DNA of 64,000 nucleotides, from the NCBI RefSeq assembly GCF_900176285.1, contig NZ_FWXF01000007.1, forward strand, positions 1-64,000, read 5' to 3'. The position numbers were made by a program, and so were the translations under genes. Shown in pieces: positions 41,373 to 50,346 of the stretch. Each line of letters starts with the position of its first letter. Positions within the stretch are counted from its first letter, which is position 1. The DNA comes from Desulfacinum hydrothermale DSM 13146 (lineage in GTDB: Bacteria; Desulfobacterota; Syntrophobacteria; Syntrophobacterales; DSM-9756). Under the pieces are notes generated by a model. It searched no databases and was not told the DNA's origin. It saw nothing but the letters and a program-made list of their open reading frames with translations.

Positions 41373-42380
41373 ATGGCACACATCGGAAACGGTTCGGAAC
41401 TGGTCATTCTGGAACAGGTCAAAAAACACTACCCCGTCACGGGCGGCGTTTTCCGACGGCAGGTGGGAGCGGTGAAGGCCGTGGACGGCGTCAGCCTGGC
41501 GATCCATCGGGGTGAAACCCTGGGTCTTGTGGGAGAAAGCGGCTGCGGTAAGTCCACCCTGGGCCGACTGATCCTGCGGCTGGAACGGCCCACCGCCGGA
41601 AAGATCCTCTACGACGGCCGTGACATCCTGGCGCTTTCCCGGGACGAAATGCGCCCCCTTCGGCGCAAGATGCAGATCATCTTCCAGGATCCCTACTCCT
41701 CGCTCAACCCCCGCCAGAACGTGGGCCGCATCATCGGCGAAGGACTGGTGATCCACAAGGTGGGCACGGAGCAGGAGCGTTTGGACCGGGTCCGCCACCT
41801 CATGAACGTGGTGGGACTGCGCCCGGAACACATCAATCGCTATCCCCATGAATTCAGCGGAGGCCAGCGACAGCGTATCGGCATCGCCCGCGCCCTGGCC
41901 CTGCAGCCGGAACTCATCATCTGTGACGAGCCCGTCTCGGCCCTGGACGTGTCCATCCAGGCCCAAGTCATCAACCTGCTCATGGACTTGCAGGAAGAAT
42001 TTCACCTCACCTATCTCTTCGTTTCCCATGACCTTTCCGTGGTTCGACACATCAGTGATCGGGTGGCCGTCATGTACCTGGGGCGCATCGTGGAACTGGC
42101 CGACAAGGCGGAGCTGTATCGAAACCCGCTCCATCCCTATACACAGGCCCTGCTGGAAGCCGCCCCCATCGCGGACCCGGACCGGAAGAAGCAGCGACAG
42201 GGACTCACGGGCGACCTGCCCAGCCCGCTCAATCCGCCTTCCGGGTGCCACTTCCACACCCGATGCCCCAAGGCCATGGAACAATGCCGCCATGCCGCTC
42301 CGCGACTCAAGGAAAACGGCGACCGACACTGGATTCGGTGTTTCCTCTACGGCGACGAGGTGGACGAAACCTTGGGTTGA
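41373..42380 (+). CDS. dppF: Peptide ABC transporter ATPase, DppF type
   Basis: The second ATPase subunit, 335 residues. It has Walker [11 protein letters not shown]-loop [20 protein letters not shown], signature [15 protein letters not shown], Walker [15 protein letters not shown] and H-loop [10 protein letters not shown]. The oligo_HPY C-terminal region carries the Cys pattern [15 protein letters not shown]. With DppD it energises import of peptides through DppBC. ATG 41373 is preceded by CAAGAGAATCGAG; a GTG 39 bp earlier lacks a ribosome site. It closes the operon. Confidence 0.92.
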   Translation: MAHIGNGSELVILEQVKKHYPVTGGVFRRQVGAVKAVDGVSLAIHRGETLGLVGESGCGKSTLGRLILRLERPTAGKILYDGRDILALSRDEMRPLRRKMQIIFQDPYSSLNPRQNVGRIIGEGLVIHKVGTEQERLDRVRHLMNVVGLRPEHINRYPHEFSGGQRQRIGIARALALQPELIICDEPVSALDVSIQAQVINLLMDLQEEFHLTYLFVSHDLSVVRHISDRVAVMYLGRIVELADKAELYRNPLHPYTQALLEAAPIADPDRKKQRQGLTGDLPSPLNPPSGCHFHTRCPKAMEQCRHAAPRLKENGDRHWIRCFLYGDEVDETLG

Positions 42381-42556
42381 CGGAAGACCCAGCCAGCATT
42401 CGGTGACGGTGGACGAGCTGCGAGAAAGGTGGTACACGGGTCAAGACAAAAGTTGGTAGGCGAGAGGGAAACCGCCACCCACCCTCCAGCGCCGGAGGTT
42501 TACAGTTCAGCACGAACCCCCGTATTCCTTTTGGTAATGTGGAAAGGCATTGCGCC

Positions 42557-43153
42557 ATGGCACGAAAACGCCCCAGCTGGCACGAATACTTCATGCTCGT
42601 CGCCAAGATCGTGAGCACACGCTCCACGTGCAACTCCCGGCCCACCGGTGCCGTCATCGTCAAGGACAATCACATCCTGGCCACCGGCTACAACGGGGCC
42701 ATGCCGGGAGCGCCCCACTGCATCGACATGCCCGATGTGAATGGAACCCCCTTTTGCTACCGGCGCAGCCTGGGAGTTCCGGACATCGACAAATACAACT
42801 TCTGCAAAGCGAGCCATGCAGAGGCCAACGCCATTGCCCAGGCGGCCCGCTACGGCATCTCCATCGCCGGAGCCACACTTTACACCACGTTGGCCCCTTG
42901 CTACGTGTGCCTGAAGCTGATCGCCACCGCCCGGATCCGGGCCATCTACTACGAGCACCAATACGAATCGGCCACTCCCGAGCGGGATCGTTTCTGGAAA
43001 GAGGCCATCCAGGAAGCCGGCATCCAGGTCTTCGAACAGCTCATCATCTCGGCGGAAACCTACGACTATATCCTGTCGGACATCCGCAACATCACCTCCC
43101 GGCGAAGAAGCGCCCCCACGGACTTTTACGTGCCGGGAACGGAATCGTCCTGA
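42557..43153 (+). CDS. dCMP deaminase family protein
   Basis: A 198-residue zinc deaminase converting dCMP to dUMP. The catalytic motif is SHAEANAIAQAARYGISIAGATLYTTLAPCYVC: His-Ala-Glu plus PCxxC bind zinc and supply the proton-shuttling Glu. The N-terminal SRPTGAVIVKDNHILATGYNGAM and the extra segment GTPFCYRR...KYNFCKASHAE fit the dCMP deaminase (ComE/DCTD) branch rather than cytidine deaminase. ATG 42557 has GGAAAGG about 9 bp upstream. A thymidylate synthase homologue starts 16 bp after its stop, giving a two-step dCMP to dTMP unit. Confidence 0.9.
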   Translation: MARKRPSWHEYFMLVAKIVSTRSTCNSRPTGAVIVKDNHILATGYNGAMPGAPHCIDMPDVNGTPFCYRRSLGVPDIDKYNFCKASHAEANAIAQAARYGISIAGATLYTTLAPCYVCLKLIATARIRAIYYEHQYESATPERDRFWKEAIQEAGIQVFEQLIISAETYDYILSDIRNITSRRRSAPTDFYVPGTESS

Positions 43154-43169
43154 GGCAGGCGACGGCACC

Positions 43170-44639
43170 ATGACCCTGGAGTTCATTCCCCTCTTTTTCG
43201 GTGACTCGATACGCCGCATCAACCCCCGGGGCACGGTGGGCCTCCTCACCCTTTGGTCCCAGCCCGATTATGTGCTTCGCCGCCTACGCCAGGCCCACAT
43301 CAACCTGGATCCCGCCACCAGCCCCATCGCCGCCGTGGGAACGCTCTACGGCAACGGCCTGAGGGAGCTCCTTCGCAACCTGCTCCACAATCCCCAGATC
43401 GACACCTTGCTCGTCCTGGGACGCAACCGTTCCGGGTCTCTCGAGGAACTCTCCGCCTTCTTCCAGCATGGTCTGGAGCCCTGCTCAGGGGCTGCGCTGG
43501 AATATGTCCCGGTGGGCGGCCGAAGTCCCCGCGCCGTACGCATCCGGGGCACCTCCCGAGTGATTGACGATCTGGTGCGTCCCGAGGATTTCGCCCGCCC
43601 TCCCCGGATCCGCGTTTTCGGAACGCCCCAAGACAAGGAAGCCCTGGACCGACTCAGGGATTTTCTCGCATCCTACGCCCCTGAGTCCGGGGGCTTGCTG
43701 GAACGCGTGGAGATTCCTTTGCCCCAGGTTCGGGTCAGCACCTTTCCGAGCAATCCGCGGGCCCACGTGATCTGTGCCGACGAGCCCCTGGGCGCCTGGC
43801 TGCAGCTCATCTCCGTCCTTCACCGGTTCGGCCGCCCGGTGACCCTCGCCAAGGGCAAACGTCGCGAGCTCCAAAACGTGAAGGTGGTGGTGGAACGGCC
43901 CGGTCCCATCTCCTCAAAGGATTTGGACCGGTTCGGTCTGGATCCCGACCGGCTGGGACAGTACCAGCAAGACATCCTGAGTCCCCTGCTGGCCGGCGAT
44001 GAAACCTACACCTACGGCCACAGGCTCCGCCGTTACTTCGGCGTGGACGCACTCACGGAGGCGGCCCGCCGCCTCGTTGAAGATCCCCAGGATCGCAAGG
44101 CCTATGTGGTGCTCTGGGATCCGCGCCGGGATCTCACGGCGCCCAAAGGACATCCCTGCCTGGTCAGCCTCTTTTTTCGCACCTTCCAGGACGCTCTCAC
44201 CCTCACGGCTACCTTTCGAACCCACAACGCCCTGGACGCCTGGCTTGTCAACTTCTACGGTCTCATGGCCATCCTCGATTTCGTGGCATCGAAGACCGGG
44301 ATTCCTCCCGGCCCCATCACCGTTGTCAGCCACTCCATCAGCCTGGACGAATCCCAGATGGACCGGGCGGCCCTCATCGCAGCGCAGCGCCCCTTCGGCT
44401 ACCGAGAGGATCCCATGGGGTATTTCCGAATCAGTCTGGACCGGGACGCCATTGTGGTGGAGCATCGCCACGGGGACATCACCCTCAAGGAATACCGTCA
44501 CCCGAAGGCATCCAAACTTCAGCACGAGATTGCACGCGACGGCGCCTTGTCCGACATCAACCACGCGCTCTACCTGGGACGGCAACTGGAACGGGCCGAA
44601 TGGTGCCTGCGAACCGGAACCCCCTTCGTGCAGGAATAG
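43170..44639 (+). CDS. Two-domain thymidylate synthase homologue (archaeal-like)
   Basis: A 489-residue protein. Residues about 270-400 align with ThyA: TYGHRLRRYF matches the VYGxxWR region, LVEDPQDRKAYVVLWDP matches LKNDPDSRRIIVSAWN, and HPC places the nucleophile at C330. FRTHNALDAWLVNFYG supplies R350 and N361, and VVSHSISLDESQMD supplies H388. This is closest to the methanogen-type thymidylate synthases. The N-terminal region (about 20-130) contains AAVGTLYGNGLRELLRNLLHNP then IDTLLVLGRNRSGS, recalling the MtrA / DUF4346 domain. The preceding dCMP deaminase supports dTMP synthesis. The cofactor (tetrahydrofolate or a pterin analogue) is not determined by the sequence. Confidence 0.72.
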   Translation: MTLEFIPLFFGDSIRRINPRGTVGLLTLWSQPDYVLRRLRQAHINLDPATSPIAAVGTLYGNGLRELLRNLLHNPQIDTLLVLGRNRSGSLEELSAFFQHGLEPCSGAALEYVPVGGRSPRAVRIRGTSRVIDDLVRPEDFARPPRIRVFGTPQDKEALDRLRDFLASYAPESGGLLERVEIPLPQVRVSTFPSNPRAHVICADEPLGAWLQLISVLHRFGRPVTLAKGKRRELQNVKVVVERPGPISSKDLDRFGLDPDRLGQYQQDILSPLLAGDETYTYGHRLRRYFGVDALTEAARRLVEDPQDRKAYVVLWDPRRDLTAPKGHPCLVSLFFRTFQDALTLTATFRTHNALDAWLVNFYGLMAILDFVASKTGIPPGPITVVSHSISLDESQMDRAALIAAQRPFGYREDPMGYFRISLDRDAIVVEHRHGDITLKEYRHPKASKLQHEIARDGALSDINHALYLGRQLERAEWCLRTGTPFVQE

Positions 44640-44655
44640 AAAGGAACGAATCTTC

Positions 44656-45351
44656 GTGCCATCCAAGCCTTTTGTCTTTTTCGACATCGGCCACACCCTG
44701 GTCACCGGCGCCGCCCAATCGCCTCGCCGCCTGTTGGGCACAGCGCTTCAACTGGACGAGAAGCAGACCAAGCGGGTGGGCAAACTGATCATGACGACGC
44801 CCTGCACCGAGCCGGAGGTGCTGAGCAAAGCCATTGCCCGGGTTCTTCCGGACCACCCCGTGACGCAGATTCACCGGGCCGTGTGTGAGATCTGGGAAGA
44901 CCAGATCCTTTGCGTCCGGGAAATCGAACCCGCCTCGGAACTCATCCGCACCCTAAAGGGCCGCGGATGCCGCGTGGGGCTCATCTCCAACATCTGGCAT
45001 CCCTTCTTTGAAGGCTTTCGAAGAACCTGCCCAGAGATCATCCGCCTCAGTGACTTCTGCCTTCTCAGTTACCGCTTTGGAAAGAAGAAGCCGCATCCAA
45101 GCGTTTATGAAACGGGTCGCCAAGCGGCCGAGGAAGCCGGAGCGGATACATGCTGGATGATTGGTGACAGCTATGAGCTGGACATCGCCCCAGCCCAAAA
45201 GGCCGGCATGAAAGGACTTTGGATTCTTTGCCGGCCGGAACGGGAAAGAGAGCTCCTGGTGGACCTGGTCAACGGCCGATGCCCCCGGCCGCATGGCTGT
45301 GTTTCGTCGCTCGAGGAAGTGCTGGACTTTTTCGCCAACCTGGGAGTGTGA
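44656..45351 (+). CDS. HAD-family hydrolase
   Basis: A 231-residue haloacid-dehalogenase superfamily enzyme, probably a small-molecule phosphatase. Motif I is VFFDIGHTL: the first Asp is present but the usual second Asp is His, as in some phosphatase or dehalogenase-like subgroups. Motif II is LISNIW, motif III is KKKPHPSVYE, and motif IV is MIGDSYELDIAPAQKAGMKGLWI. Start GTG 44656 follows AAAGGA. A nucleotidase role is conceivable given the dTMP genes upstream, but the substrate is unknown. It ends one base before the lipase gene starts. Confidence 0.8.
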   Translation: MPSKPFVFFDIGHTLVTGAAQSPRRLLGTALQLDEKQTKRVGKLIMTTPCTEPEVLSKAIARVLPDHPVTQIHRAVCEIWEDQILCVREIEPASELIRTLKGRGCRVGLISNIWHPFFEGFRRTCPEIIRLSDFCLLSYRFGKKKPHPSVYETGRQAAEEAGADTCWMIGDSYELDIAPAQKAGMKGLWILCRPERERELLVDLVNGRCPRPHGCVSSLEEVLDFFANLGV

Positions 45352-45352
45352 G

Positions 45353-46207
45353 ATGTTCTTTGGGCTCGTCATCCTCAGTCTGTTTTTGGGGGCTTCCTGC
45401 CTCACCTATCTACTCTATTGGTACGATACGGCCAATGGTGCCGGCCTGGAGCGGCTCCGGCACCTTTCCGGGGGACATCCCGGCCGCTGGATCCTCACCG
45501 GCATCCTCACGGGGACCATGGCCCAGATCCTCCTGGTGCTGGCCTTTCCCACCGCCTGGTTCGGAAAAAAGCACTCTCGGCCCAAACTCGATCCGGAGGC
45601 ATCGGAACCCGTCATTTTTCTCGTGCACGGGCTGTATCATAACCGCAGTGCCTGGTGGCTGCTCCGGCGTCGCCTGGTCCGGGCCGGCTTCCGGGATGTG
45701 GTGACCTTTGAATACAGCAGTTGGAAAAGGGACTTCCAAGGCATTGCGGCCCAACTCATCCAGTCCGTCCAGCAGGTTCATACCCAGGCTCCCCAGCGGC
45801 CCCTGGTGCTGGTGGGTCACAGCCTGGGCGGGCTTTTGTGCCGGGCCGCCGCCCGGCGTTTGTCCGGGCTTCCCATCGGGGGAATCGTCACCCTGGGCTC
45901 TCCCCACCAGGGGAGCCGGTTGGCCGTCTTTGCCTTCGGTCGCCTGGGCCGATCCCTGCGTTATCGCGGTCCCCTCATCCAAGGGCTGCAAGGGGACGAC
46001 CCTTCGGTGCCCTATCCCCGTATCGCCCTGGCATCCCCCGTGGACAACATGGTGCTTCCCATGGAAGCCCTTGTGCCCGTTGACGACCATTGGCAACTGG
46101 AGTGGACCCAGCCTGTGAGTCACGTGGCCATGCTCTACCATCCGGGTGTCTTGTCCCGAGTGCTGGCATCCATCGATCACTGCAGGAAGCCGGAAAAGGA
46201 GAGCTGA
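45353..46207 (+). CDS. Membrane-anchored alpha/beta hydrolase (lipase-like)
   Basis: The 284-residue protein has two N-terminal hydrophobic segments (about 1-20 and 47-68), then an alpha/beta-hydrolase fold. The oxyanion segment is PVIFLVHGLYHNRSAWWLLRRRL, the nucleophile elbow GHSLGG (Ser near residue 155), and GIVTLGSPHQGSRLA is typical of EstA/triacylglycerol-lipase-like enzymes. An Asp in LASPVDNMVLP and a His in QPVSHVAML complete a triad. ATG 45353 has GGGAGTG upstream. The gene overlaps the sdhE start by one base. Confidence 0.78.
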   Translation: MFFGLVILSLFLGASCLTYLLYWYDTANGAGLERLRHLSGGHPGRWILTGILTGTMAQILLVLAFPTAWFGKKHSRPKLDPEASEPVIFLVHGLYHNRSAWWLLRRRLVRAGFRDVVTFEYSSWKRDFQGIAAQLIQSVQQVHTQAPQRPLVLVGHSLGGLLCRAAARRLSGLPIGGIVTLGSPHQGSRLAVFAFGRLGRSLRYRGPLIQGLQGDDPSVPYPRIALASPVDNMVLPMEALVPVDDHWQLEWTQPVSHVAMLYHPGVLSRVLASIDHCRKPEKES

Positions 46208-46494
46208 TGCATTCAGAATCCTTGGATGTCCTGAAAAGAAAGCTCCACTACCTGTGTCGTCGGCGTGCCACCCAGGAATTGGAGCTCTTGCTCATGCGCT
46301 TTTGGGAGAAAAACGCGGACGATCTAACGGCCCAGGAACTTCTGGACCTGGAACAGATCCTCACCTTGGACGACATGGACCTTCTGGCCATCTCCTTGGG
46401 ACAAAGGCCCATCCCCCAGGGTTACAACCAGACCCTTTTTGCCAAGATCGTCGAAGGGGCGCGCTCGGAAACGCTCCGAACCCAGCCCGATTGA
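46207..46494 (+). CDS. sdhE: FAD assembly factor SdhE family protein
   Basis: A 95-residue helical protein of the SdhE/YgfY/Sdh5 family, which assists covalent attachment of FAD to the flavoprotein subunit of succinate dehydrogenase or fumarate reductase. The core LKRKLHYLCRRRATQELELLLMRFWEKN matches the R-G-x-x-E-x-D-x-x-L signature; the Arg-Gly pair is Arg-Ala here. LTAQELLDLEQILTLDDMDLLA matches the second conserved block. ATG 46207 overlaps the lipase stop. The target flavoprotein is not in the window; a fumarase gene is present at 59383. Confidence 0.8.
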   Translation: MHSESLDVLKRKLHYLCRRRATQELELLLMRFWEKNADDLTAQELLDLEQILTLDDMDLLAISLGQRPIPQGYNQTLFAKIVEGARSETLRTQPD

Positions 46495-46514
46495 GAGCTT
46501 GTCCGAGAAGGCGG
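46495..46514 (+). repeat. Solo copy of dispersed IS/MITE end
   Basis: GAGCTTGTCCGAGAAGGCGG directly after the sdhE stop matches the repeat end family (IS end at 308-323 reads GGAGCTTGTCCGACAA on the minus strand). No partner end is evident. Confidence 0.5.
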
Positions 46515-46630
46515 TTTTCCTGAAAGCGCGGATGTCTCGTTGGGCTACCCTGCAGACCGCAAGCGCGGGCCCCTAGCACTGTGTTCACTCTTTCACACAT
46601 TCAGCGCCCCGCCCGACACCACATTGGGGA

Positions 46631-46659
46631 TTGCAACGGGATGGCGAAAGTATTACAAG
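46631..46659 (+). promoter_or_regulatory. Possible promoter of cooC
   Basis: TTGCAA (46631-46636), 17 bp spacer, TACAAG (46654-46659), about 60 bp before the cooC start. Spacing is ideal; the hexamers each have two mismatches. Confidence 0.45.
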
Positions 46660-46721
46660 GCCCATAACAGCGGAAGTGAGCATGCACAAGGCGAACATGG
46701 TATTGAGATAAGGAGCGCATT

Positions 46722-47501
46722 GTGAAGATCGCGGTCAGCGGCAAAGGCGGAGTTGGAAAGACCACCCTATCGGCTTTTCTGGCGCGCTGGTTCGCCTCGC
46801 AGGGAAAATCGGTTCTGGCCATTGACGCCGACCCGGACGCCAATCTGGGTCATGCCCTGGGGGTTCGGGACGCCGGCGAACTGGTACCCATCTCTCAGAT
46901 GAAGCAGCTCATCGCCGAGCGCACGGAATCGGTTCCGGGGAGCTTCGGGGGATTTTTCAAGATGAACCCCCAGGTGGATGACCTGCCCGAAAAGGTAGCC
47001 GTCCCCTGCGGCAACGGCATCCGCCTCATGGTCATGGGAGGGGTCAAGAAGGGAGGCACCGGGTGTGTGTGCCCCGAGAGCGTGCTTCTCAAGAACCTGG
47101 TCCATCACCTGATCCTTCGGCGCGACGAAGTGGTGGTCATGGACATGGAGGCGGGCATTGAACATCTGGGCCGCGGCACCTCCCGAGCCGTCAATGCCCT
47201 CATCGTGGTGGTGGAACCGGGCCGGCGGAGCATCGAAACAGCCCTCAAGGTGGAACAGCTGGCCAAGGACATCGGTATCGACAACCTCTACGTGGTGGGA
47301 AACAAGATCCGAAGCGACAGGGACGCTGCGTTCCTCCAGGACCAGCTGCCCGGATACAGGTTTCTGGGCTTTGTTCCCTACGATGAGGCGATCATTGAAG
47401 CGGATCTGGCGGGAACCGTCGCCGAGGATGTGGGAGAGAAGACTCGGGCGGCCCTCACGGCCATCGCCGAGAACCTGAAAGAACAACAACAGCCTTCGTA
47501 A
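46722..47501 (+). CDS. cooC: CooC-type nickel-inserting ATPase
   Basis: A 259-residue MinD/ParA-like P-loop ATPase. The deviant Walker A is GKGGVGKTT (residues 7-15), and DADPDANLGHALG follows. The CXC pair in GGTGCVCPESVLLKNLV (near residue 112) is the dimer metal site of CooC, which delivers nickel to the carbon monoxide dehydrogenase C-cluster. VVVMDMEAGIEHLGRGT is the Walker B-like segment. The start is GTG 46722 with AAGGAG upstream. No CODH gene lies in the window, so its client is elsewhere. It stands alone ahead of folE2. Confidence 0.88.
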   Translation: MKIAVSGKGGVGKTTLSAFLARWFASQGKSVLAIDADPDANLGHALGVRDAGELVPISQMKQLIAERTESVPGSFGGFFKMNPQVDDLPEKVAVPCGNGIRLMVMGGVKKGGTGCVCPESVLLKNLVHHLILRRDEVVVMDMEAGIEHLGRGTSRAVNALIVVVEPGRRSIETALKVEQLAKDIGIDNLYVVGNKIRSDRDAAFLQDQLPGYRFLGFVPYDEAIIEADLAGTVAEDVGEKTRAALTAIAENLKEQQQPS

Positions 47502-47641
47502 CCGGTGGCCTTCCTGCGAGCGGCTCCACCCGTGAGAATGTGATAGAGGCGGGATTGCTCATGCCGGTGGAAGGGGGCCGGATCCCCGCAACGACGCGCC
47601 TTCAATTTTGAGCGCTCGCACACACTAGGACGGCACTTTCC

Positions 47642-48415
47642 ATGATCGACGTGCAGAGTCAATTGGACCATCGCAACATCAACATCGACAAGGTGGGGGT
47701 GAAAAACATCCGCTATCCCATCACCGTCATGGACAAGAAAAACGGCGTCCAGCACACGGTGGCCAGCATCAATATGTACGTGAACTTGCCCCGCAAGTTC
47801 AAGGGCACGCACATGAGCCGTTTCATCGAGATCCTCAACGAGTTCTACGGCCACCTGGACATACGGGAATTTTCCAAGATTCTGGAGGCCATGCAGGAGC
47901 GGCTCAACGCCCAATCCGCCCACCTGGAAATCGCCTTTCCCTATTTCATCGAAAAGAATTCGCCCGTCACCGGCACGCCCGGGCTGATGGAATACCTGTG
48001 CCGGGTCTCTGGGTCCCTGAGCGACCAGGACGGCTACGACCTGGTGGTGGAAGTGAACGTCCCCATCACCACGGTCTGCCCCTGCTCACGAGAAATCAGC
48101 AACCACGGCGCCCACAATCAACGAGGCATGGCCCGCCTGGCGGTGCGTTTCAACAGGTTCATGTGGATCGAGGACCTGGTGCGCATCGTGGAAGAGGCCG
48201 CCTCGTGCGAAGTCTATTCCCTGCTCAAGCGACCGGACGAAAAGTTCGTGACCGAAAAGGGTTACGAAAACCCCAAGTTCGTGGAGGACGTGGTTCGGGA
48301 CGTGGCCTTTGAGTTGAAACAAAACGAGGACATCACCTGGTTTCAGGTGGACGTGGAAAATTTCGAATCCATCCACAACCACAGTGCCTACGCCTTCATA
48401 GAGCGCATGCGCTGA
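47642..48415 (+). CDS. folE2: GTP cyclohydrolase, FolE2 (MptA/COG1469) type
   Basis: FolE2 converts GTP to 7,8-dihydroneopterin triphosphate, the first step of folate (or other pterin) synthesis, without strict zinc dependence. The 257-residue protein has VGVKNIRYPITVMDK, VNLPRKFKGTHMSRFIEIL, and the metal cysteine in VPITTVCPCSREISNHGAHNQRG. SCEVYSLLKRPDEKFVTEKGYENPKFVEDVVRDV and NFESIHNHSAYA follow. ATG 47642 follows TAGGACGG. The 140-bp gap before it has two CCGGTGG direct repeats (near 47501 and 47561) but no riboswitch I recognise. Its product is a folate precursor relevant to the thymidylate genes nearby. Confidence 0.93.
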   Translation: MIDVQSQLDHRNINIDKVGVKNIRYPITVMDKKNGVQHTVASINMYVNLPRKFKGTHMSRFIEILNEFYGHLDIREFSKILEAMQERLNAQSAHLEIAFPYFIEKNSPVTGTPGLMEYLCRVSGSLSDQDGYDLVVEVNVPITTVCPCSREISNHGAHNQRGMARLAVRFNRFMWIEDLVRIVEEAASCEVYSLLKRPDEKFVTEKGYENPKFVEDVVRDVAFELKQNEDITWFQVDVENFESIHNHSAYAFIERMR

Positions 48416-48556
48416 GTCGCGCGGGCCTCTCGTCCCGGGCGGCGGCTTGGGATCCCAAGCCCTCCTCCCTACTTGCATCAAGGCGCATCACACCGCTCCG
48501 CCACCCACCATGAAGGCCGCCATGCGCGAGTCGAGCCATGGCGCGGCCCCCTGCAC

Positions 48557-48585
48557 TTGCTGGAAAAGCGGCACGCGGTTTTAAT
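48557..48585 (+). promoter_or_regulatory. Possible promoter of the APH-kinase fusion gene
   Basis: TTGCTG (48557-48562), 17 bp spacer, TTTAAT (48580-48585), about 55 bp ahead of the ATG. The -10 has five of six matches in otherwise GC-rich DNA. Confidence 0.5.
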
Positions 48586-48641
48586 AAGATTACAGGGAGA
48601 TTCGCGAGTGCTTGGGTTCAAACTGCGCATGAGGAACCCCC

Positions 48642-50258
48642 ATGAGACGGGATCGGGACACATGGGATGAGGTTTGTGCCGCTTTTTTGAACCCCACCTT
48701 CTACCCCCATGCCGTCACGGAAATACGGCGCATGGACACCCACATCTCCACCGTTTTTCTCACGGGTGAAAAGGTTTATAAGCTGAAGAAACCGGTGGAC
48801 TTGGGCTTTCTGGATTATAGCCGCCTGGAAGACAGGCACCGTTTCTGCCATGAGGAAGTGCGTCTGAACCAGCGCCTCAGCACCGGCGTCTACTTGGGTG
48901 TTGCGGCCGTCCGAAGGGACTCGAACGGCCGCCTGAGCCTGGATGGGCCCGGCCAGGAGGTGGAATACGCCGTTTGTATGCGCCAACTGGATCCCAGCCA
49001 CAGCCTGGAGGCCCGCCTGAAGGCCGGAACCTTGGTCCCCGCAGCCATGGAAGCCTTGGGGCGGCGGCTGGCTGCCTTTTACGCATCCGCCCAACGAAGC
49101 CGGGAGATCGACCGTTTCGGCATGCCCGAGGCCATCACCTACAACGTGCAGGAAAATTTCGCTCAGACGGAGCGGTTCGCAGGAACCTGGCTGGACCGGG
49201 AGCGCTGGGAATTCATTGGGACCGTGGCCGATCATTTCTTGAACCGCCACAGCGGGCTTTTCATGAACCGCATCGCCCAGGGAAGAATCCGAGACGGCCA
49301 CGGGGATCTACGCCCGGATCACATCTATTTTGCCGAATCGCTGCAGATCATCGACTGCATCGAATTCAACGATCGTTTTCGCTACGGGGATACGGCCGTG
49401 GATCTGGCCTTTCTCCACATGGACCTGGACCTGGCGGGTGCCGCCCAATGGAGTCACCGGGCCCTCTCGGCCTACGTGGAAGCGGCCCGGGACCCCGGCC
49501 TCTACCGACTGCTCGATTTTTACGCCTGCTACAGGGCCATGGTCCGCGTCAAGGTCTGCTGCCTTCGGGCGGACCAATTGCCCAAGGGGGATCGCAAGCC
49601 GCTGATCCAATCGGCCCGCCGCTACCTCCAGCAGGCATACCGCCACGCGGTCCATTTTGCCACACCCACCTTGTGGATCTGCTGCGGGCTGCCCGCATCG
49701 GGAAAATCGAGACTGGCCCGCTCCTTGGCTTCACTCCTGGAAATCGACGCGATCCATTCCGATCAGATACGCCGTGAGCTCATGGACCGACCGGAACAGG
49801 CCCCCTCGGTAACCTCCTTTGGCAAAGGAATGTACAGGCCGGAAAGGAAAAAACAGGTTTATGCCCAGCTCCTTGCCCGGGCCCACGACCGGCTGCGTTC
49901 CGGCCGATCCGTCATCGTGGACGCCACCTTTTCCCAAGGCAGATGGCGCCGGGAAGCCCTTCGGCTTGCCGACGACTTGGACGGCTCCATCGTCTTCCTG
50001 GAATGCGGCTGCCCCACCGCCGTGCTGGAAGAGCGTCTCCGGGCCCGCGAAACGAAACCGACCGATTCCGACGCCCGCCTGCATCACCTGCCCGGATTCC
50101 TGGAAACGTACGAGCCCACCGACGATCTTCCCGAAGACGTTCTGTGCCGAATCGACACGCAAGCGCCCCATCACGAGACGGTTCTCAAGGCCATGAACGC
50201 CGCCTATCCCCTTCTTTCAAAACAGAGCCGCCGGCGCGCCTCCCAAGCCGATGGGTGA
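48642..50258 (+). CDS. Aminoglycoside-phosphotransferase-like domain fused to a P-loop kinase
   Basis: A 538-residue two-domain protein. Residues about 1-330 resemble the APH/choline-kinase fold: VYKLKKPVDLGFLDYS (nucleotide Lys), RDGHGDLRPDHIYF as the catalytic loop (H-G-D), and IDCIEFNDRFRYGDTAVDLAFL as the Mg-binding segment. Residues about 340-500 form a P-loop kinase with Walker A CGLPASGKSRLARSLA and VIVDATFSQGRWRREAL, like the zeta-toxin/AAA_33 family. The two-domain form is known in many proteobacteria (COG2187 with COG0645) but its substrate is unknown. ATG 48642 has GAGGA upstream. Confidence 0.8.
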   Translation: MRRDRDTWDEVCAAFLNPTFYPHAVTEIRRMDTHISTVFLTGEKVYKLKKPVDLGFLDYSRLEDRHRFCHEEVRLNQRLSTGVYLGVAAVRRDSNGRLSLDGPGQEVEYAVCMRQLDPSHSLEARLKAGTLVPAAMEALGRRLAAFYASAQRSREIDRFGMPEAITYNVQENFAQTERFAGTWLDRERWEFIGTVADHFLNRHSGLFMNRIAQGRIRDGHGDLRPDHIYFAESLQIIDCIEFNDRFRYGDTAVDLAFLHMDLDLAGAAQWSHRALSAYVEAARDPGLYRLLDFYACYRAMVRVKVCCLRADQLPKGDRKPLIQSARRYLQQAYRHAVHFATPTLWICCGLPASGKSRLARSLASLLEIDAIHSDQIRRELMDRPEQAPSVTSFGKGMYRPERKKQVYAQLLARAHDRLRSGRSVIVDATFSQGRWRREALRLADDLDGSIVFLECGCPTAVLEERLRARETKPTDSDARLHHLPGFLETYEPTDDLPEDVLCRIDTQAPHHETVLKAMNAAYPLLSKQSRRRASQADG

Positions 50259-50346
50259 CAGGAAGTGATGGCTCTCGTCCCCCGCGTTGGCACGGCGCAC
50301 CCCGGCGGCCCTTGGCGGCTTGGATAACGACCCTCAGGCCCGCCGT

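Noticed and set aside
47502-47641. Possible riboswitch ahead of folE2
   Set aside because: There are CCGGTGG repeats and some pairing, but I cannot match a known folate, preQ1 or other class by eye, nor find a Zur-like palindrome.
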